From assembly GCA_002099365.1 (NCBI GenBank), contig MSED01000001.1:2604001-2668000 (forward strand): DNA of 64,000 bases, given 5' to 3'. The translations under genes and the position numbers were made by a program. Source of the DNA: Phialophora verrucosa. Lineage: Eukaryota > Ascomycota > Eurotiomycetes > Chaetothyriales > Herpotrichiellaceae. Shown piece after piece: positions 1 to 11,633 of this stretch (position 1 is its first letter; every line of letters starts with the position of its first letter). Below the pieces are notes generated by a model, which was given only the letters and a program-made list of their open reading frames with translations, was not told the DNA's origin and did not search any database.

Positions 1-443
1 TGTCGGCAGACTGCTCTTCAATGGCCACCAAAACATTGCAAGTCTTGTAGTCAAAGCCCTTGTCAGAGTGGTCATAGCCAATGTCCTTGATGGTGTTGCG
101 GATGATCTTCTGGTAGTCCAGGCGTGCTTTTGTCGTGATCTCGCCGAAGACCATAATCATACCTGTGGATGTGAGCACGAGCGGGGCGCGGTCTTCGGAC
201 GAAGTTGCATACCAGTCTTGGTGGCGGTCTCGCAGGCGACTTTGGAGAGCGGATCCTCTTTGAGGCAGGCATCGAGAATTGCGTCCGAGACTTGGTCGCT
301 GAAAGGAGCTGTTAGGGGGAATGGATGCTACAGCCGAAGAAGACAGGTACGCACGCAATCTTGTCTGGATGACCCTCACCGACAGATTCGGAGGTGAAGA
401 GGAAAGTGTCGCCTTTCGACGTTCCGTTCGTGAGGCCGGTCAT
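1..443 (-). CDS. SAM2: S-adenosylmethionine synthetase, N-terminal part (cut by window edge)
   Basis: Makes S-adenosylmethionine from methionine and ATP in the cytosol. Only about the first 112 of the usual ~390 residues are present. Exons read as 355-443, 213-298 and 1-162, with introns 299-354 (56 nt) and 163-212 (50 nt). Exon 1 carries the family signature FTSESVGEGHPDKI (its His is a catalytic residue of the family). Joining exon 2 gives ADQVSDAILDACL, and exon 3 continues in frame with GMIMVFGEIT. The ATG at 443 was chosen because the open frame further upstream has no ATG, only a TTG. The gene is divergent from GPN3 with 1.4 kb between them. Family assignment is certain. The yeast symbol is a guess between the SAM1 and SAM2 paralogues. 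Confidence 0.93.
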
Positions 444-1843
444 GTCTGCAACTTTAGAATGTGCTGTAACGCGACGAGTCAGTAAAGTGGTGGTAGAGGA
501 AGTCAAGCGGTAGAGATTGTCGGGAAAGAATGCGGAGGATGGAGGTGCGAGTGGGAGAACTGTACCAGTGGGTAAAGCGACGACAAGAAGACAGCCGATC
601 TACCACGCCCAGGTTTTTCCCCGAGCAGTGCAAGAAGACTCTGACTAGGTCTGACTAGATGGGCTGTATGCAACCAGTCAGAGGGAATGGGAGAGCAAAG
701 GGTGGGAGAGGTGTACGAGAGTAGTTATATCACGAAGGAAAAAATTGGAGGGGATGAGATGCTGCAGGTTGGAGAAAAAACGTGCGTGTCCCCCGGCTTG
801 TCGCTCTGATGTCGTTATCAACTTTGACGGCAAACCCACCTCCGTGCACTGGCTTTGGCACCAGCACAGGCCCCAGCACCGGCATCGGCAGCCTGCACAA
901 GCCCCAAGGACGAAGCCCACTAGGCAAATAGCCAACGAGACCAGCGGGTGGCCCCATGCCGGGACTCGCAGCATCCATCTTTGAAGCGGCCATCTCTTTC
1001 TCCCTGGGATGCGGTGAGCAAGCGATGCTCAATGGTGGGTTTTGTCCTTTGTCTTTTCTCAGCCTATGGGAGATATTTCCCGAGGCCTTGATTTGCCCGC
1101 AGACTTTGCTGTCCACATCGCGCAATCGTCGGTTTGTCGGTAGTCTGTGCCTGCCTTGTCGCCGAGTTGTTTCCCCTCACTAAATCTTCCGCCTGCTGCA
1201 CATTGTTCCGAAATGTATCCGACCAGGAGGGGCTTCTGAGGCGTTGCGAAGGCGGTGGCAGAATTTCGTTGTCAATACGTAGATCAAGTCGAAAATTTTG
1301 TATGCGTACAGGTGAAGACAAGGAGACGCAGATATAATTCTAGAAGCAGTTTCATACTGAGCACTTTTCTAACAAACTATCCGTGAAGCACGACGGCGCT
1401 AACGCAATTGGGAAAGCCAGTAGCACGAGGGCCGACAGATTTTCGTCGAACAACGACAACACCTAGTATTCCGCCGTCACGTTATAATCTGGACCTGTAC
1501 GCTGCTAGGAGCATATCTCTGTGCACGTCTCAACACAGGCGGAAGTCGTCGTTGACACTCTGACACCTCGACAGCTTGAGAAGGAGAGTTATCTCTCCGG
1601 CCGTGGAGGACTTTGGTTGGACTCAAAAACACAAATCTTCACGGCTGGGACAGTGTAAAGGAGAATGAGACAGCACGGCGCCTTGTCACCACTTTGACAG
1701 ACGACTCTGGCAAGGGAGGAGCACACGACTTCAAGGATATATTAAAGCATACCCATCGAGGCTTGTCCTTCTAATTCGAACCTCTTCCGCCAACACCACC
1801 ACCTCCTCCTCCGTACCGCCTTGTCTCCATCTCCCCAATCACC
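444..1843. other. Divergent intergenic region, SAM synthetase / GPN3
   Basis: No convincing gene. It holds the promoters of both flanking genes. A TATA-like run sits at 1737-1746, about 100 bp before the GPN3 ATG, followed by a pyrimidine-rich leader (1770-1843) ending in a good start context, CACC before the ATG. The ORFs here lack family motifs and splice partners. Confidence 0.6.
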
Positions 1844-2770
1844 ATGTCCAAATTCGGCGTGCTGGTGACCGGGCCTGCCGGCGCTGGCAAAACAACCTTC
1901 TGCACCAGCCTAATAACCCACCTGCAACACACGCGGCGGTCCTCCTTCTATGTCAACCTCGACCCCGCGGCCACCTCGTTCGCCTACACCCCAGACCTGG
2001 ACATTCGGGACCTGATCTCCCTCGAGGACGTCATGGAGGAGCCCATGTCCCTGGGCCCGAACGGGGGTCTGATATACTGCTTTGAATTCCTGCTCCAGAA
2101 CCTCGATTGGTTGTCCGAGGCCATCGACCCGCTGACGGAGGAGTATCTGATTATTTTCGATCTACCGGGCCAGATTGAACTGTACACGCATATTCCGCTC
2201 TTGCCAGAACTCGTCCGCTACCTGTCACGCATGGGCCCACTCAATATCAATCTGTGTGCCGCCTACCTCCTCGAAGCGACCTTCGTGGTTGACAAGGCGA
2301 AGTTCTTCGCTGGGACCCTCTCCGCCATGAGCGCCATGATCATGCTCGAACTCCCCCACGTCAACATCTTGAGCAAGATGGATCTGGTCAAAGATCAAGT
2401 CCCCAAACGGGAACTCAGACGGTTCATCGATCCGGACGCCCAGCTGATCGACGACGACGACACTGGCCGGCACCCTCTCCTACCCGGCACCGGCGGCACA
2501 GCGTCGGAATACACGGCGCTCGACGTCGGCAACGCGCACCAGGTCGACAACGTCATGTCCGGCGGCTCTTTCAAGGCGCTCAATCGGGCGGTGGCCAGGC
2601 TGATTGACGATTTCAGCATGGTCTCGTTCCTGCAGTTGGATGTCAACGATGAGGAGAGTGTGGGCGATGTGCTGAGCTACATCGATGATGCCATCCAATT
2701 CCACGAGGCCCAAGAGCCCAGGGACCCGAAGGAGCCGGAGTTGCAGGAGCCCGCGTGGGAGAACGACTGA
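1844..2770 (+). CDS. GPN3: GPN-loop GTPase 3
   Basis: Single-exon protein of 308 aa. GPN GTPases work in the cytoplasm as GPN1/GPN3 dimers in assembly and nuclear import of RNA polymerase II and in sister-chromatid cohesion. Visible motifs: P-loop GPAGAGKTT (residues 10-18), the family-defining Gly-Pro-Asn loop at 71-73 in MSLGPNGGL, switch II DLPGQIEL, and a G4 element of the SKMDL type. The C-terminus after ~210 is acidic and variable, as expected. GPN3 is preferred over GPN2 on length (about 300 aa) and the MSKFGVLVTGPAGAGK start. It is tail-to-tail with APQ12, 292 bp apart. Confidence 0.93.
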   Translation: MSKFGVLVTGPAGAGKTTFCTSLITHLQHTRRSSFYVNLDPAATSFAYTPDLDIRDLISLEDVMEEPMSLGPNGGLIYCFEFLLQNLDWLSEAIDPLTEEYLIIFDLPGQIELYTHIPLLPELVRYLSRMGPLNINLCAAYLLEATFVVDKAKFFAGTLSAMSAMIMLELPHVNILSKMDLVKDQVPKRELRRFIDPDAQLIDDDDTGRHPLLPGTGGTASEYTALDVGNAHQVDNVMSGGSFKALNRAVARLIDDFSMVSFLQLDVNDEESVGDVLSYIDDAIQFHEAQEPRDPKEPELQEPAWEND

Positions 2771-3062
2771 GCCGAAGGACGGAAAGCAGGGTAACGGTCG
2801 GGTGTAGCGAGGATTGACGGGCGGTTCGTGTATGTCCACCCCGAAAAAGGTCAACTATTTCAGCGTCGGCGTCGGAGGGTAGTGTGCTTGCATTTCATGG
2901 TCCGGTCGAGGTTTAAAAGCAGACAGCCTCCCAACAGATACCCAAAATCCAGTGCTTTTCTTTTTGATTAACATGTTCCCCCAACACCTCGCTTGCACGG
3001 CGTACCCAGTATCCTCGAGTGAACATTCTTCGGGACGGAAATTGCGAGTTTTGCTCCCTCGA

Positions 3063-3596
3063 TCACGTCCATCCACTCCTCCCCTTTTGCCTTCCTCGTC
3101 CCACTGGAACCTGCTGTCTCCGACCACCATAGGAACTGCTCCACGCGCCATTCCCATACCCGCTCCCGTATCCTCCAGTCCTGTTATCCCGCTCATCGCC
3201 ATTTCCTACGACCTTGTCCTCCACTAGCCCCCAAAGGATCCCAAACATCCACTCCGCATCACTGATCGCCTTCTGCAATCCATTCCGGTTGATGTAGAAG
3301 ACTACCTGCACCAGCACCAGGATCAGGGCAATTTTGACGAGGAACAATACCCAGCCGATCACGCTGCGCCGGATGTAGTCTGCAATCTTGAAGGAGAGGT
3401 AGACGGTGAGGAGGAACGCGGCCAGAGAGACCATGTCTCCGTTCGAGGCGGCAGAGAGCATGGAGGTGAGGAACGGGGAGATGTTGTTGGAGACGGATTG
3501 TAGAGGGTCGGGTAGGTAAGGGAGGATGTAGTTGTTGTACAGGCCTGTGAGGTGGTAGATGAATGAGGGTAGCTGAGCACTTGGTTGGGGCGCCAT
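3063..3596 (-). CDS. APQ12: APQ12-family nuclear envelope / nuclear pore assembly protein
   Basis: Protein of 177 aa without introns. APQ12 proteins sit in the nuclear envelope and ER membrane and affect pore biogenesis, membrane fluidity and mRNA export. Two hydrophobic spans are visible (about 55-75 and 79-102) joined by a very short basic turn (IRRS), followed by a likely amphipathic helix (about 103-127, NRNGLQKAISDAEW...). The tail is rich in Gly, Ser, Tyr and Arg. The start ATG is the first in the frame and follows a purine at -3. The hairpin layout fits the APQ12 family; sequence conservation in this family is low, so the name rests on layout and the helix after the second span. Confidence 0.8.
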   Translation of the reverse strand: MAPQPSAQLPSFIYHLTGLYNNYILPYLPDPLQSVSNNISPFLTSMLSAASNGDMVSLAAFLLTVYLSFKIADYIRRSVIGWVLFLVKIALILVLVQVVFYINRNGLQKAISDAEWMFGILWGLVEDKVVGNGDERDNRTGGYGSGYGNGAWSSSYGGRRQQVPVGRGRQKGRSGWT

Positions 3597-4677
3597 GTTC
3601 GCCGGGTTGCTCGATTCGGGGTGGAAAGGTCAAGGTGCGCGATCTCAAAGGAAAGAGGCGAAGAGCGTCTTTTTATTACAGCAGAGGCGTAGGATTGCGG
3701 CCTGTTTGTCGGTGTGGACTGTCTCGGAAGAGATCCAGATGAACCGCCACAGTTGTCTTGGGCTGCCGTCGATGGGAGCAGTGAGCGTGGACTGCCCAAT
3801 CTCTCACCACGACGTCAACACGTATGAAGCGCGGCTTTGATGATAACCCGTAGGCACCCGATGGTAAAGTCGAGATCTCAGACAGAGAATAAGTGGAAGT
3901 TCAAGATTGAGACGGGTCAGTTCTCGACGACGGTAAACAAAGTGGTGATCAGAAGCGCGGGGAAATTGTACGTGTGGACGTCAAATGACTGTGGCCCCCC
4001 ACGATTCCAGCTATAAGCGAGCCACAGCAGCCCCGTTCAGAATACATAGTCCTGTCTGCTACGTAGACAACAGCTGTACGTGCCAGCTATCGGCCATCGT
4101 GAGTCCCCACGCGCCATGAACCAACGAGTACAAGTAGGAAGGAGAGGTAGAGTCATGGAAAGAATATCTCATTCGAGCAGCAAGTCACTCATGGTAGACT
4201 GCCATCTTGTGTCAAGGACTTTGCCCAAGCTGTGATCAATGTCATCATCTCTGATCTCTCCCACCGCATTCATGGCGGCCGAGCAGGACCTAACATCTCT
4301 GCATATCCAAGATCATCCGGAGCCCAGCCCCTCCCTTTTCCGGGTCCCCTTTTGACATCTAATTAATAGCCATATAGTGCTGATATACAACCACTCCTCC
4401 TGCAAAGGGTATCATGGCAAGTCCCTGCCTGCCCATGGCGACGAGACTCCCTAAACAAACACAAAACGCCACTTGGGAGAGTTCAGAGGGACACCTGACT
4501 CTGCACCAGAACCACTAAATCGTTATCCACAATGCGATGATGCTGCGGAACATAAATCCATCGCTAAATATGCGTCCATTAAATATGTGGCGGAACCAAA
4601 AACATTCCAAGATGACAAGCCTTTCCAGGTGGATTCACATAACAATGCCAGCGGAGGCAGGGTCATGACTGTTACCA
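3597..4677. other. Intergenic, upstream of APQ12
   Basis: About 1.1 kb between the APQ12 start and the 3' end of the coiled-coil gene. The ORFs are short and show no motif. The final ~200 bp is AT-rich and probably 3' UTR of the coiled-coil gene. Confidence 0.55.
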
Positions 4678-7640
4678 TTAATAGTCCGAAGCATAGTTGA
4701 AATCCTCGTTGAGGAGCGCCTGCACCTTCTCGCGTTCGGCGGTAATGGCAGCTTCAAGGCGCCTTGTCTGGCGGAGAGCTTCGTCCCTGTTCCTGCAAGT
4801 TAGCGATCGTGGGACTCTTGACCGGACCGGGATGCTTACCTTTCCGACTCCAGGTCGGCAACACCCATCTGAGCCGTGTTCATCCTCCCAACGACTTCTC
4901 CCATCTCTTTCTCTGCTTCTGCGAGCGCTTTCTCAAGTTCGGCAACTTTGTTCTCGAGGTACTCGGTCTTCAATGCTTGCTGCAATGCTATCCCAGGTCC
5001 AGAAGTGGTCTGATCCAGACGTGGGCTCTTTTTGGAATTGACGAACATGGGTGACATCGGAGAATGAGGCATGGTGGGAGTCAGGTACCCTGGTGTCTTG
5101 CGGCCAGATTTCGTGCGCATTAATTGGATGTTGTGGCTGGCTCTTAGAACGCGAACATCTTCTTCGTGTTTCATGACCGCGGTCTCGGATTGCATTTGGG
5201 CCACGGTGATAATCTCTTCGAGTTTCTTGAGCTTCGTCTGGAGCTCGTTGATCTGCTCAGCCGATGCTTCTTGATTGCGCTCGCCTCTCTGCACGGCCGT
5301 CGTGAGTCGATTCCTCAGGTCAGCATTGGCCTTGATTTGTTTTTTGACCTGAGCAGCCAGCGACTCAGACCTTTGGGCCGACATCTCGAGTTCCATGGAA
5401 AGCTCCTGTTCGCTGTGAAGCGAGCCAAGAGATTCTTGATGCCGAGCTTGTTCTCGCTGCTGCTCAAGCTGCTTCAATGCTTGCTCAAGCGTCGATGAAA
5501 GAATCTCTGGCGCAGTCTCATCGCGGGCCTGCAGTAACCTTTGCAGACTGGTCGTCTCTTGTTTACTGCGGTCGAGGTCCATTTTCAGACCTGACAGACC
5601 TTTTTCGCACTGCCATTTCTGTTCTAGAGCGTCATCTGCTCGTTTCCGAAGGAGATTGATCTCCGAGCGCAGAGTTCGGACCTCTCGTTCATAACCTCCG
5701 GCTTTCATGGTGCGTGATGAAGCTACTCGATCGCGTTCGGCTTCAGTGAGCTTGAGCCGCTTCTCAAATTGTCGACGCTGAGCCTCTTGTCTTCGTAACA
5801 AGTATTTGACAGTCGTGTGCAGCGCGTTTCTCTGTTCTGTCACGTCCTTCAATTGCTCAGCAAGAGGCTGCTGATTCTCAGGGATGCCGCCGCGGTTGAC
5901 CGTCGAATTCGGCCTGGATAGTGAATTGGAGCGGTTCAATGTGGCTCTCGAGTTCGACCTGTTCAAAACAGTATTGGACCGTTGCAAACCACTCGCCCTG
6001 CTGGGTGCCATTGAAGTGATTGGCGACTGAACCATATCTCCCTCTTCGGCAATCGACTGGAACTGCATATTCATCGCCCGAGCGCTCTGAAGCGCAGCGT
6101 TTTCGTCCCTCAAGCTCTGAAGTTCCTGTTGCAGTCGTGTAAATTCGTAGTCCGATTTCTGAGACTCGGAGAGGCTGGTCTCGAGACCTTCAATTTGCGC
6201 CCGCAGCTGGGGTACTACTTCATCACGAAGGTTGTCTCTTTCGTTTCGGTGCTGCTCCAAGTCGACGCGCAAGGCCGTTAACAAGTCCTCGAAATTCTCT
6301 TTGGTTTGCCTTTCCTCTCCTAGCCGTCTCCTGGCGTCCTCTAGGGCAACTTCCAACTCCCTAACCCTGGCAGTAATGTCGGCGGACTCGTTGTTGTCTC
6401 GTCTGGAAAGCGAAAGCTTCTGCTCGAGTAGCTGAATATGTGATTCCAATGCCTGTCTACTCGATCTTTCATTTTGCCACTTCCGCGTCATGTCGGCTTT
6501 CAACTGCGCTCTGAGCTGCTCCGACTCCCTCTTGATCCTTTGTATGTCTTCCTTGGTGTTACTCTCGCTGGTCGACGGCCTTATTGAGCTGGTCCCGGAG
6601 TCAGAGAAGTAGTCGCTCGTTCGGTCAGGCTCTCTGTTGGCAGTAGGCCCCTCGGTCTGGAGTTGCTCCACGATATCCTCCAAATCCATTTCGCGTTTGA
6701 TTGAGTTGGCAAGTTCCGTGCTGATGTCGCGAAGCTCAGCTTCGAGCTGCGATATTCGGCTCCCATTACTGCTGCCCATTGGTTGTACGTACGAGTTGCC
6801 GTCGAAGTCTATCGAGTCCTGAGATGGCTGTGAGGTGGGAGGTCTGGGGGCCGTGGAGGGAAACGGGTAACCTTGGGAAGAATGTGCAGAATGTGCAGAG
6901 ACATTGGCGGAAGTGCCGTAGGGTGATGGGAGTGGTGACTTTCGATCGGAAATATCTGTAACCGAGGAGTCGCTGCTTGGCGATGCGGCTGGCTTGCGGC
7001 TGAAGAAGGACGTAAACTTGCTCCCCGGGGTCTGGGGTTTCTTCACATCTATCACGGTGAGAGACCTTGTAGACGAGGTCGAATCCGTCCGCAAAGGCGG
7101 AGGCCTCGACCCTGGTTTCAGACCCATACCCTCCTCTACAATAACGCCATCTACCGAATAACCATTTGATCGGTTCAACGCGTGATTCCGAATGGGAGAG
7201 CCTGCGATGTTCTCGGCCGCGACTCGAGAGAGGGATCCGTTGGTACTTGTTCTTCTTAGATTCTTCGGGTCTGTGTTTCCTGTGTCACTGATCGGCGAGT
7301 TGTTGAGTCCTCTGATTTGGTCAGCTTGTCATGTCGCGCCGTCAGCGCGGGAGCCCACCTACATCTGGGTTGTAGCATCAGACGGCACCCTCTTCCTTTG
7401 AATCTTAGGTGGTGGGAACTGGATTGACTGCTGAGGCGAAGGTACGTCGGGGGACTTGACGATAGGTGACGCGCTGGCAGGGAGTGGTTTTCGACGGACG
7501 GGGGAGCTCGGGGAGAAGGGCTTCAGAGCGGCTGAGAGGGAACTGGAAAGGGAGGGGAGACGTTGTAGAGGGGGATATTCTTTCGGGGGTGGAGGAGGAG
7601 GAGCAGGTCCAGAAGCGAGGCCTCGAGCATTGTCGTCCAT
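4678..7640 (-). CDS. Long coiled-coil protein of unknown function (fungal 'M protein repeat' type)
   Basis: Three exons: 7363-7640, 4840-7311 and 4678-4792, with introns 7312-7362 (51 nt) and 4793-4839 (47 nt). The product is 954 aa. The first ~300 residues are disordered, with Pro runs near the start and many Ser/Pro segments, plus a FTSFFSRKPAASP stretch that I associate with this fungal family. From about residue 300 to the end it is almost continuous heptad-rich coiled coil broken by a Ser/Asn/Arg-rich hinge (SNTVLNRSNSRATLNRSNS). The short last exon (ending NEDFNYASDY) was found from the donor GTAAGC right after DLESER and restores the frame to a stop. No catalytic domain, so a scaffold or cytoskeleton-associated role is only inferred. 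Confidence 0.85.
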
Positions 7641-9421
7641 GGTGGACTATCTACTCGGTACACCCAGGGTGACTGTGGAGGTGGCCGACCGTGAACAGCG
7701 GTAGACAAATCGAGGACCCTTTGACGCTTTCCGACGCCCGTTAGAGTAGCGACATGGTTAGACCGGTGCTTTGGGCATGTAGATCAGCCACACAGAGGTA
7801 GCGATCCCACACAACGCTCTGCTGGTGGAACGCAACGAGTCTGGCTGATTTGCGATGGATAGTGTGAGAGGGTGCTCGAGCTACCAGGAGAGGATCGCGT
7901 CGGCCGGCAGGCAGTCGAAGTGGGTTAGACGCCTCGGACCTGCAGGCCTGCCATTGGCCCAGATCCAAGATTAAGCTCACTAATTCTCGACAAGCGGCTA
8001 CAGCTGCGACACCGTCTCGAGCATTGGGACAGGCTAGAGCAGGAGACGACCGAATTTGCAGACGGATTGCTGCTGGAGGAGTGTCGAGACAGCGAGATTG
8101 TCGACCAAGTTCTTTGTTGTCCAATGGCTACATACAGCGGCATGCATATGATTGTGAGGGCAGATGCAGCTCGCTACGGACCCCGCCTATTGCTCAAATC
8201 CAGGACTCCCTTGACTCAAGTCCACAAGGGGCATCTACTGTGATGGGCGTTCGTCCGTGCCCGCTACCATACGCACTATGGATGATATGGCTTTAGAGAA
8301 GCGAGAGTAGAAATGTGTAGAGGGCAAAACCACGGTCCGCTTGCTGATGCGTTCAGCTCAAGCCCAAGCTGAAACCGTCGTGACGCCAATTCGCCTGCCC
8401 ATTGGCAAACTCTTGCAGCTAGCAAAGAACAAATCCTGCAGCTCCTAATGCAGCTTTTCTCTCCTCCTCAGCTGCCCAGCAGTCGTGTGCTGGGTGCATA
8501 TATCCCCGTCTCCTGCGTGGTACTGTGCTAGCATCAAGGTCCCTGTCGCTAGCTCAAGATCCCTCCTTCAAGTCTGCCGCACATCTGTCGATCACATCAT
8601 GCATTTGACACATGCATGAGAGAGGGGACTATCTCCAGCCAGGCCTCCACTGGCATCGGCCAGTGGGAGAGTTTTGTCGCAGCGAGCCCGCGTCGCTTGG
8701 CAGGGGAAGCCGCGCTTTACTGTGGTGCGCCATCTGCATCGCGGAATCTTGATAAGTCAAGGGGCGTAACCTCGATTTTCCGACTCGATTTGGCATGGCG
8801 ACCGAAAGAGATGATCTCGGCTCTACACTTTCGACGCTGCCTTTGGAATAGCCGGCTCTATTCTTGACATAAAGGACAGCTAGTTTCGAGATGGCGCAAG
8901 GGTCGCACGAACGCCAGAACAGTTCGGGAAGCCGTAAGTGCCAGGGCCAACGACGACACTCCATCCCAGCACTATGAGTCGGACCTTTGTAGACTCGTTG
9001 CCCACATCACCACAAGTGCGATTCCTCTACCCAGCATGCTCAGCGCTGCTCTCTGACCAGTGCCCTTTGACCGCAGGTGCACCAAGATCAAGTGGGCGAC
9101 GAGATGGGCCACTACTACTCCGTAGATGGCGACTATAGTATTCCATGAGGTCGGCTTCAAGCCCGCGTTGATGTGGCAAGTCCAGGGAGAGCGAGGTCAG
9201 CCCGCAGATGCGAGAAAGGACGGCCAATCCTTGATATCACATTACAAGTGTTCCCTTTGTCCCTGATGGTAAGGCGCACACGTTTTACATGTGAGACTCC
9301 CTTTGCTGCTAGTCGTTACACATTTCCCAAACCGACGCCTTGATGTGTTGAGTCCGGATTTCTCGCCAAGTTCAAGTTTCGGTATAAATTTCACATCCAT
9401 GCCAGCCCTCGGCTGGGCACC
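7641..9421. other. Intergenic, 1.8 kb
   Basis: Promoter side of the coiled-coil gene and 3' side of the PTM1-like gene. Several ORFs of 60-130 codons occur but none has a recognisable motif or spliced extension. One copy of the recurrent 9-mer TACTCCGTA lies at 9116-9124. Confidence 0.5.
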
Positions 9422-11235
9422 TTACTTGCCCGTCAAGTTCTTCCTTTCATCGTCACTATCCTCCCCGTCACTCCACTCGCCACCCTCGTCTCCAACCGCA
9501 AAGATGGTTTCGCCGTCCAAGGACATCCTTGATTGAGGTGGTGCTCTGATGGGCGGAGGCGCTTGGCTGCTGTTTTGCAGTGCTGGTGCCGGTGATGGCT
9601 TGCGAGCGGGTGCTGGCTCCTGAGCAAGTGAATCCATAACCGTCGTCGATGCCCCGCCCGTGGGAGGAACAGCGCGTTCCTGGTCCTTGCGCGCGGCTTC
9701 TTCATCTTCATCGTCGAGGGAGTCGGCGATGCTACGGATCTCGAAGCCGTCGTCGTCTTGAGCGAGCTGCGTTGAGAATGGTCAGTCTTGTGCTCCCCTT
9801 GACGTAGAGGGCGCGCTATTTCTCATTGGGGAAGAGAGTTGGGCTCACCTCATCACTCATCGCAAACCTTCTATTATTCGCCGTCGGCCTCCACAGATAC
9901 GCGATAAAAGCAATATTAAACAAATACACCAGATTCAGCCATCCATCCAACACAAACCACCTGGTCTGCCAGTGATCAGGCACGAAATTTGCAGCACTTG
10001 ACCCTGCGAACGCAAAGCTGTTGATGAAGAAGAATGCGAAAATGACCAGCACGGAACCCAAGATACACCAGGAGAGTTTCTTGTACATCAGAGCTTTGGT
10101 CTTTTGCTTGCGGTCGATGAGGTCCTTGATTGTGATGTTGAGCGAGGAGAGGGTCCAGACGTAGAAGGCGGTCATTGTGCCGGCGAGGGGAAGGATGACG
10201 AAGAGAATCAGGGGTCCGACGGATTCGGGCGTGACGGCCATGGAGGCGATGGCGTAGATGACGCCAAAGATGAAGTGTGCGGCTGCGAGGATGCGGACGT
10301 AGATCATGGTCCTTCCGAGCGAGGGTTTCACCACGCCGTAGCCCATGCAGACGATCAGCAGCAGGAAGAAGGAAAAGGAGTTTCTACCAGCGTTGAGGAT
10401 GGAGACGAGGATCATGAAGACTTTGTTGAGGGTGTTGTTGCCATGTCGATTCTGGTAGTCGTAGAATCCCCATGTCATGAGCTGTTCGACAATCAAGAAG
10501 ATGATGATGGCCGTTATGTAGTTCTGCACGGGGAGGATGTCGGAGCGGTTCTGGAAGTAGAGGAATGCCCAAAACACACCCAGCACAGCGTAGACGATTG
10601 TCAGGCCCCCATAGAAAGGCAGCTTGGCTATCTGGGCAGCGGGCAGTTCGCCGTACGCATTCCGGAACTCAACGATGCCGTTGTACTCATGGTCGGAGAA
10701 AGCGTAGGTCGACACGCAGTAGTATCCCGTTCGGCGGATCGGGTAGTTGATGGCCTTAGGGTCCTTCAGATGGATCGCTTCATTGTATATCGGGCTCTTT
10801 GAAGCATCTGTAGCATTGGGAGCCAGGATGAAGGCACCGATATCTTTCTCTTCGCATAACCCTTCCGACACTGACTGCGTTGTGCATATTGTCTCGAGTT
10901 CTCGATATGACTCTGAGCCCGGCGGCAATCGGCCTATGAGTGGCTCGTCTTGCCATTCGAATATGACAAGACTCGCAATAGGATCTGAGTCGTCCTCGGT
11001 GTGGTCGGCCAGGAACGTGACCAGGATGAAGGGTTCGATTGATCCGCCCCATGATTTCCGACTGTACATTCCCGCACATCGTTGCCGGTGCTCGTCATCT
11101 TGTTTCTGCAACGGTCAGCATGCTCGCCCTAGATCTGAGTGGATAGAAGTCGTGGCGCACAATCTGCATTTCATTGCCAGCCACAAGGGCCGCAAGGTAT
11201 GCCAGGAGGCCGAGCGAAGGCACCCATTGCCGCAT
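9422..11235 (-). CDS. PTM1: PTM1/GPR107-family seven-transmembrane Golgi protein
   Basis: Exons 11161-11235, 9849-11105 and 9422-9766; introns 11106-11160 (55 nt, donor GTGCGC) and 9767-9848 (82 nt). The protein has 558 aa. Layout: cleavable signal peptide (MRQWVPSLGLLAYLAALVAG), a lumenal domain to about residue 190, seven hydrophobic spans to about 440, then an acidic disordered cytosolic tail. The run RQRCAGMYSRKSWGGSIEPF just after the first join is characteristic of fungal PTM1 proteins. Members of this Lung-7TM family reside in Golgi and endosomes and are implicated in trafficking. Without the first intron the signal peptide would be lost, which supports the small first exon. Confidence 0.9.
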
Positions 11236-11633
11236 GATGTTGGACTATGTGTTACGCAGACCGCACATTGTCATTTTGCTCTGCTGTAGGAAAGGTGTTC
11301 TTCACGATGGTGCATGATGCGAGTAGGAGGTTGTTGGAGATGTTGAGTTGCGCGGCCCCGTTTTTGGGCGCAGCTGCGTAACCGGCCAACCGCGCCAGGT
11401 GCAGAGTCACCAGCACCATGTGGAATCATACGGCTTGTTAGATGTACTTTCTACGGACCTGGATCTTCGATACTGAATTCGTCTTTGTTACATCCTTTGC
11501 ATTGCCAATTCCTCGCCTGGCGTCTCGAGCACCGCTGGTCCTGAAGGAGCGCGCTACAGCCAGTCACCCAAGATACCGACTCCTGTAACAGCCACGCATC
11601 TTGCGCGTGTCCAGTTCCGCTGTCTTTTCACTC
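11236..11633. other. Intergenic between PTM1-like and DUF1308 genes
   Basis: About 400 bp: promoter of the PTM1-like gene and 3' end of the DUF1308 gene. It could hold a small terminal exon of the latter (see that entry). Confidence 0.5.

Noticed and set aside
1760..1790. tRNA T-loop-like string (GGTTCGAATT on the minus strand) near the GPN3 leader
   Set aside because: No acceptor stem, D-arm or anticodon arm can be paired around it. No other tRNA-like T-loop context was seen in the window.
10104..10802. 232-codon plus-strand ORF opposite the PTM1-like gene
   Set aside because: Antisense of the transmembrane region; Asp/Glu/Gly/His-rich as expected from reversed hydrophobic codons.
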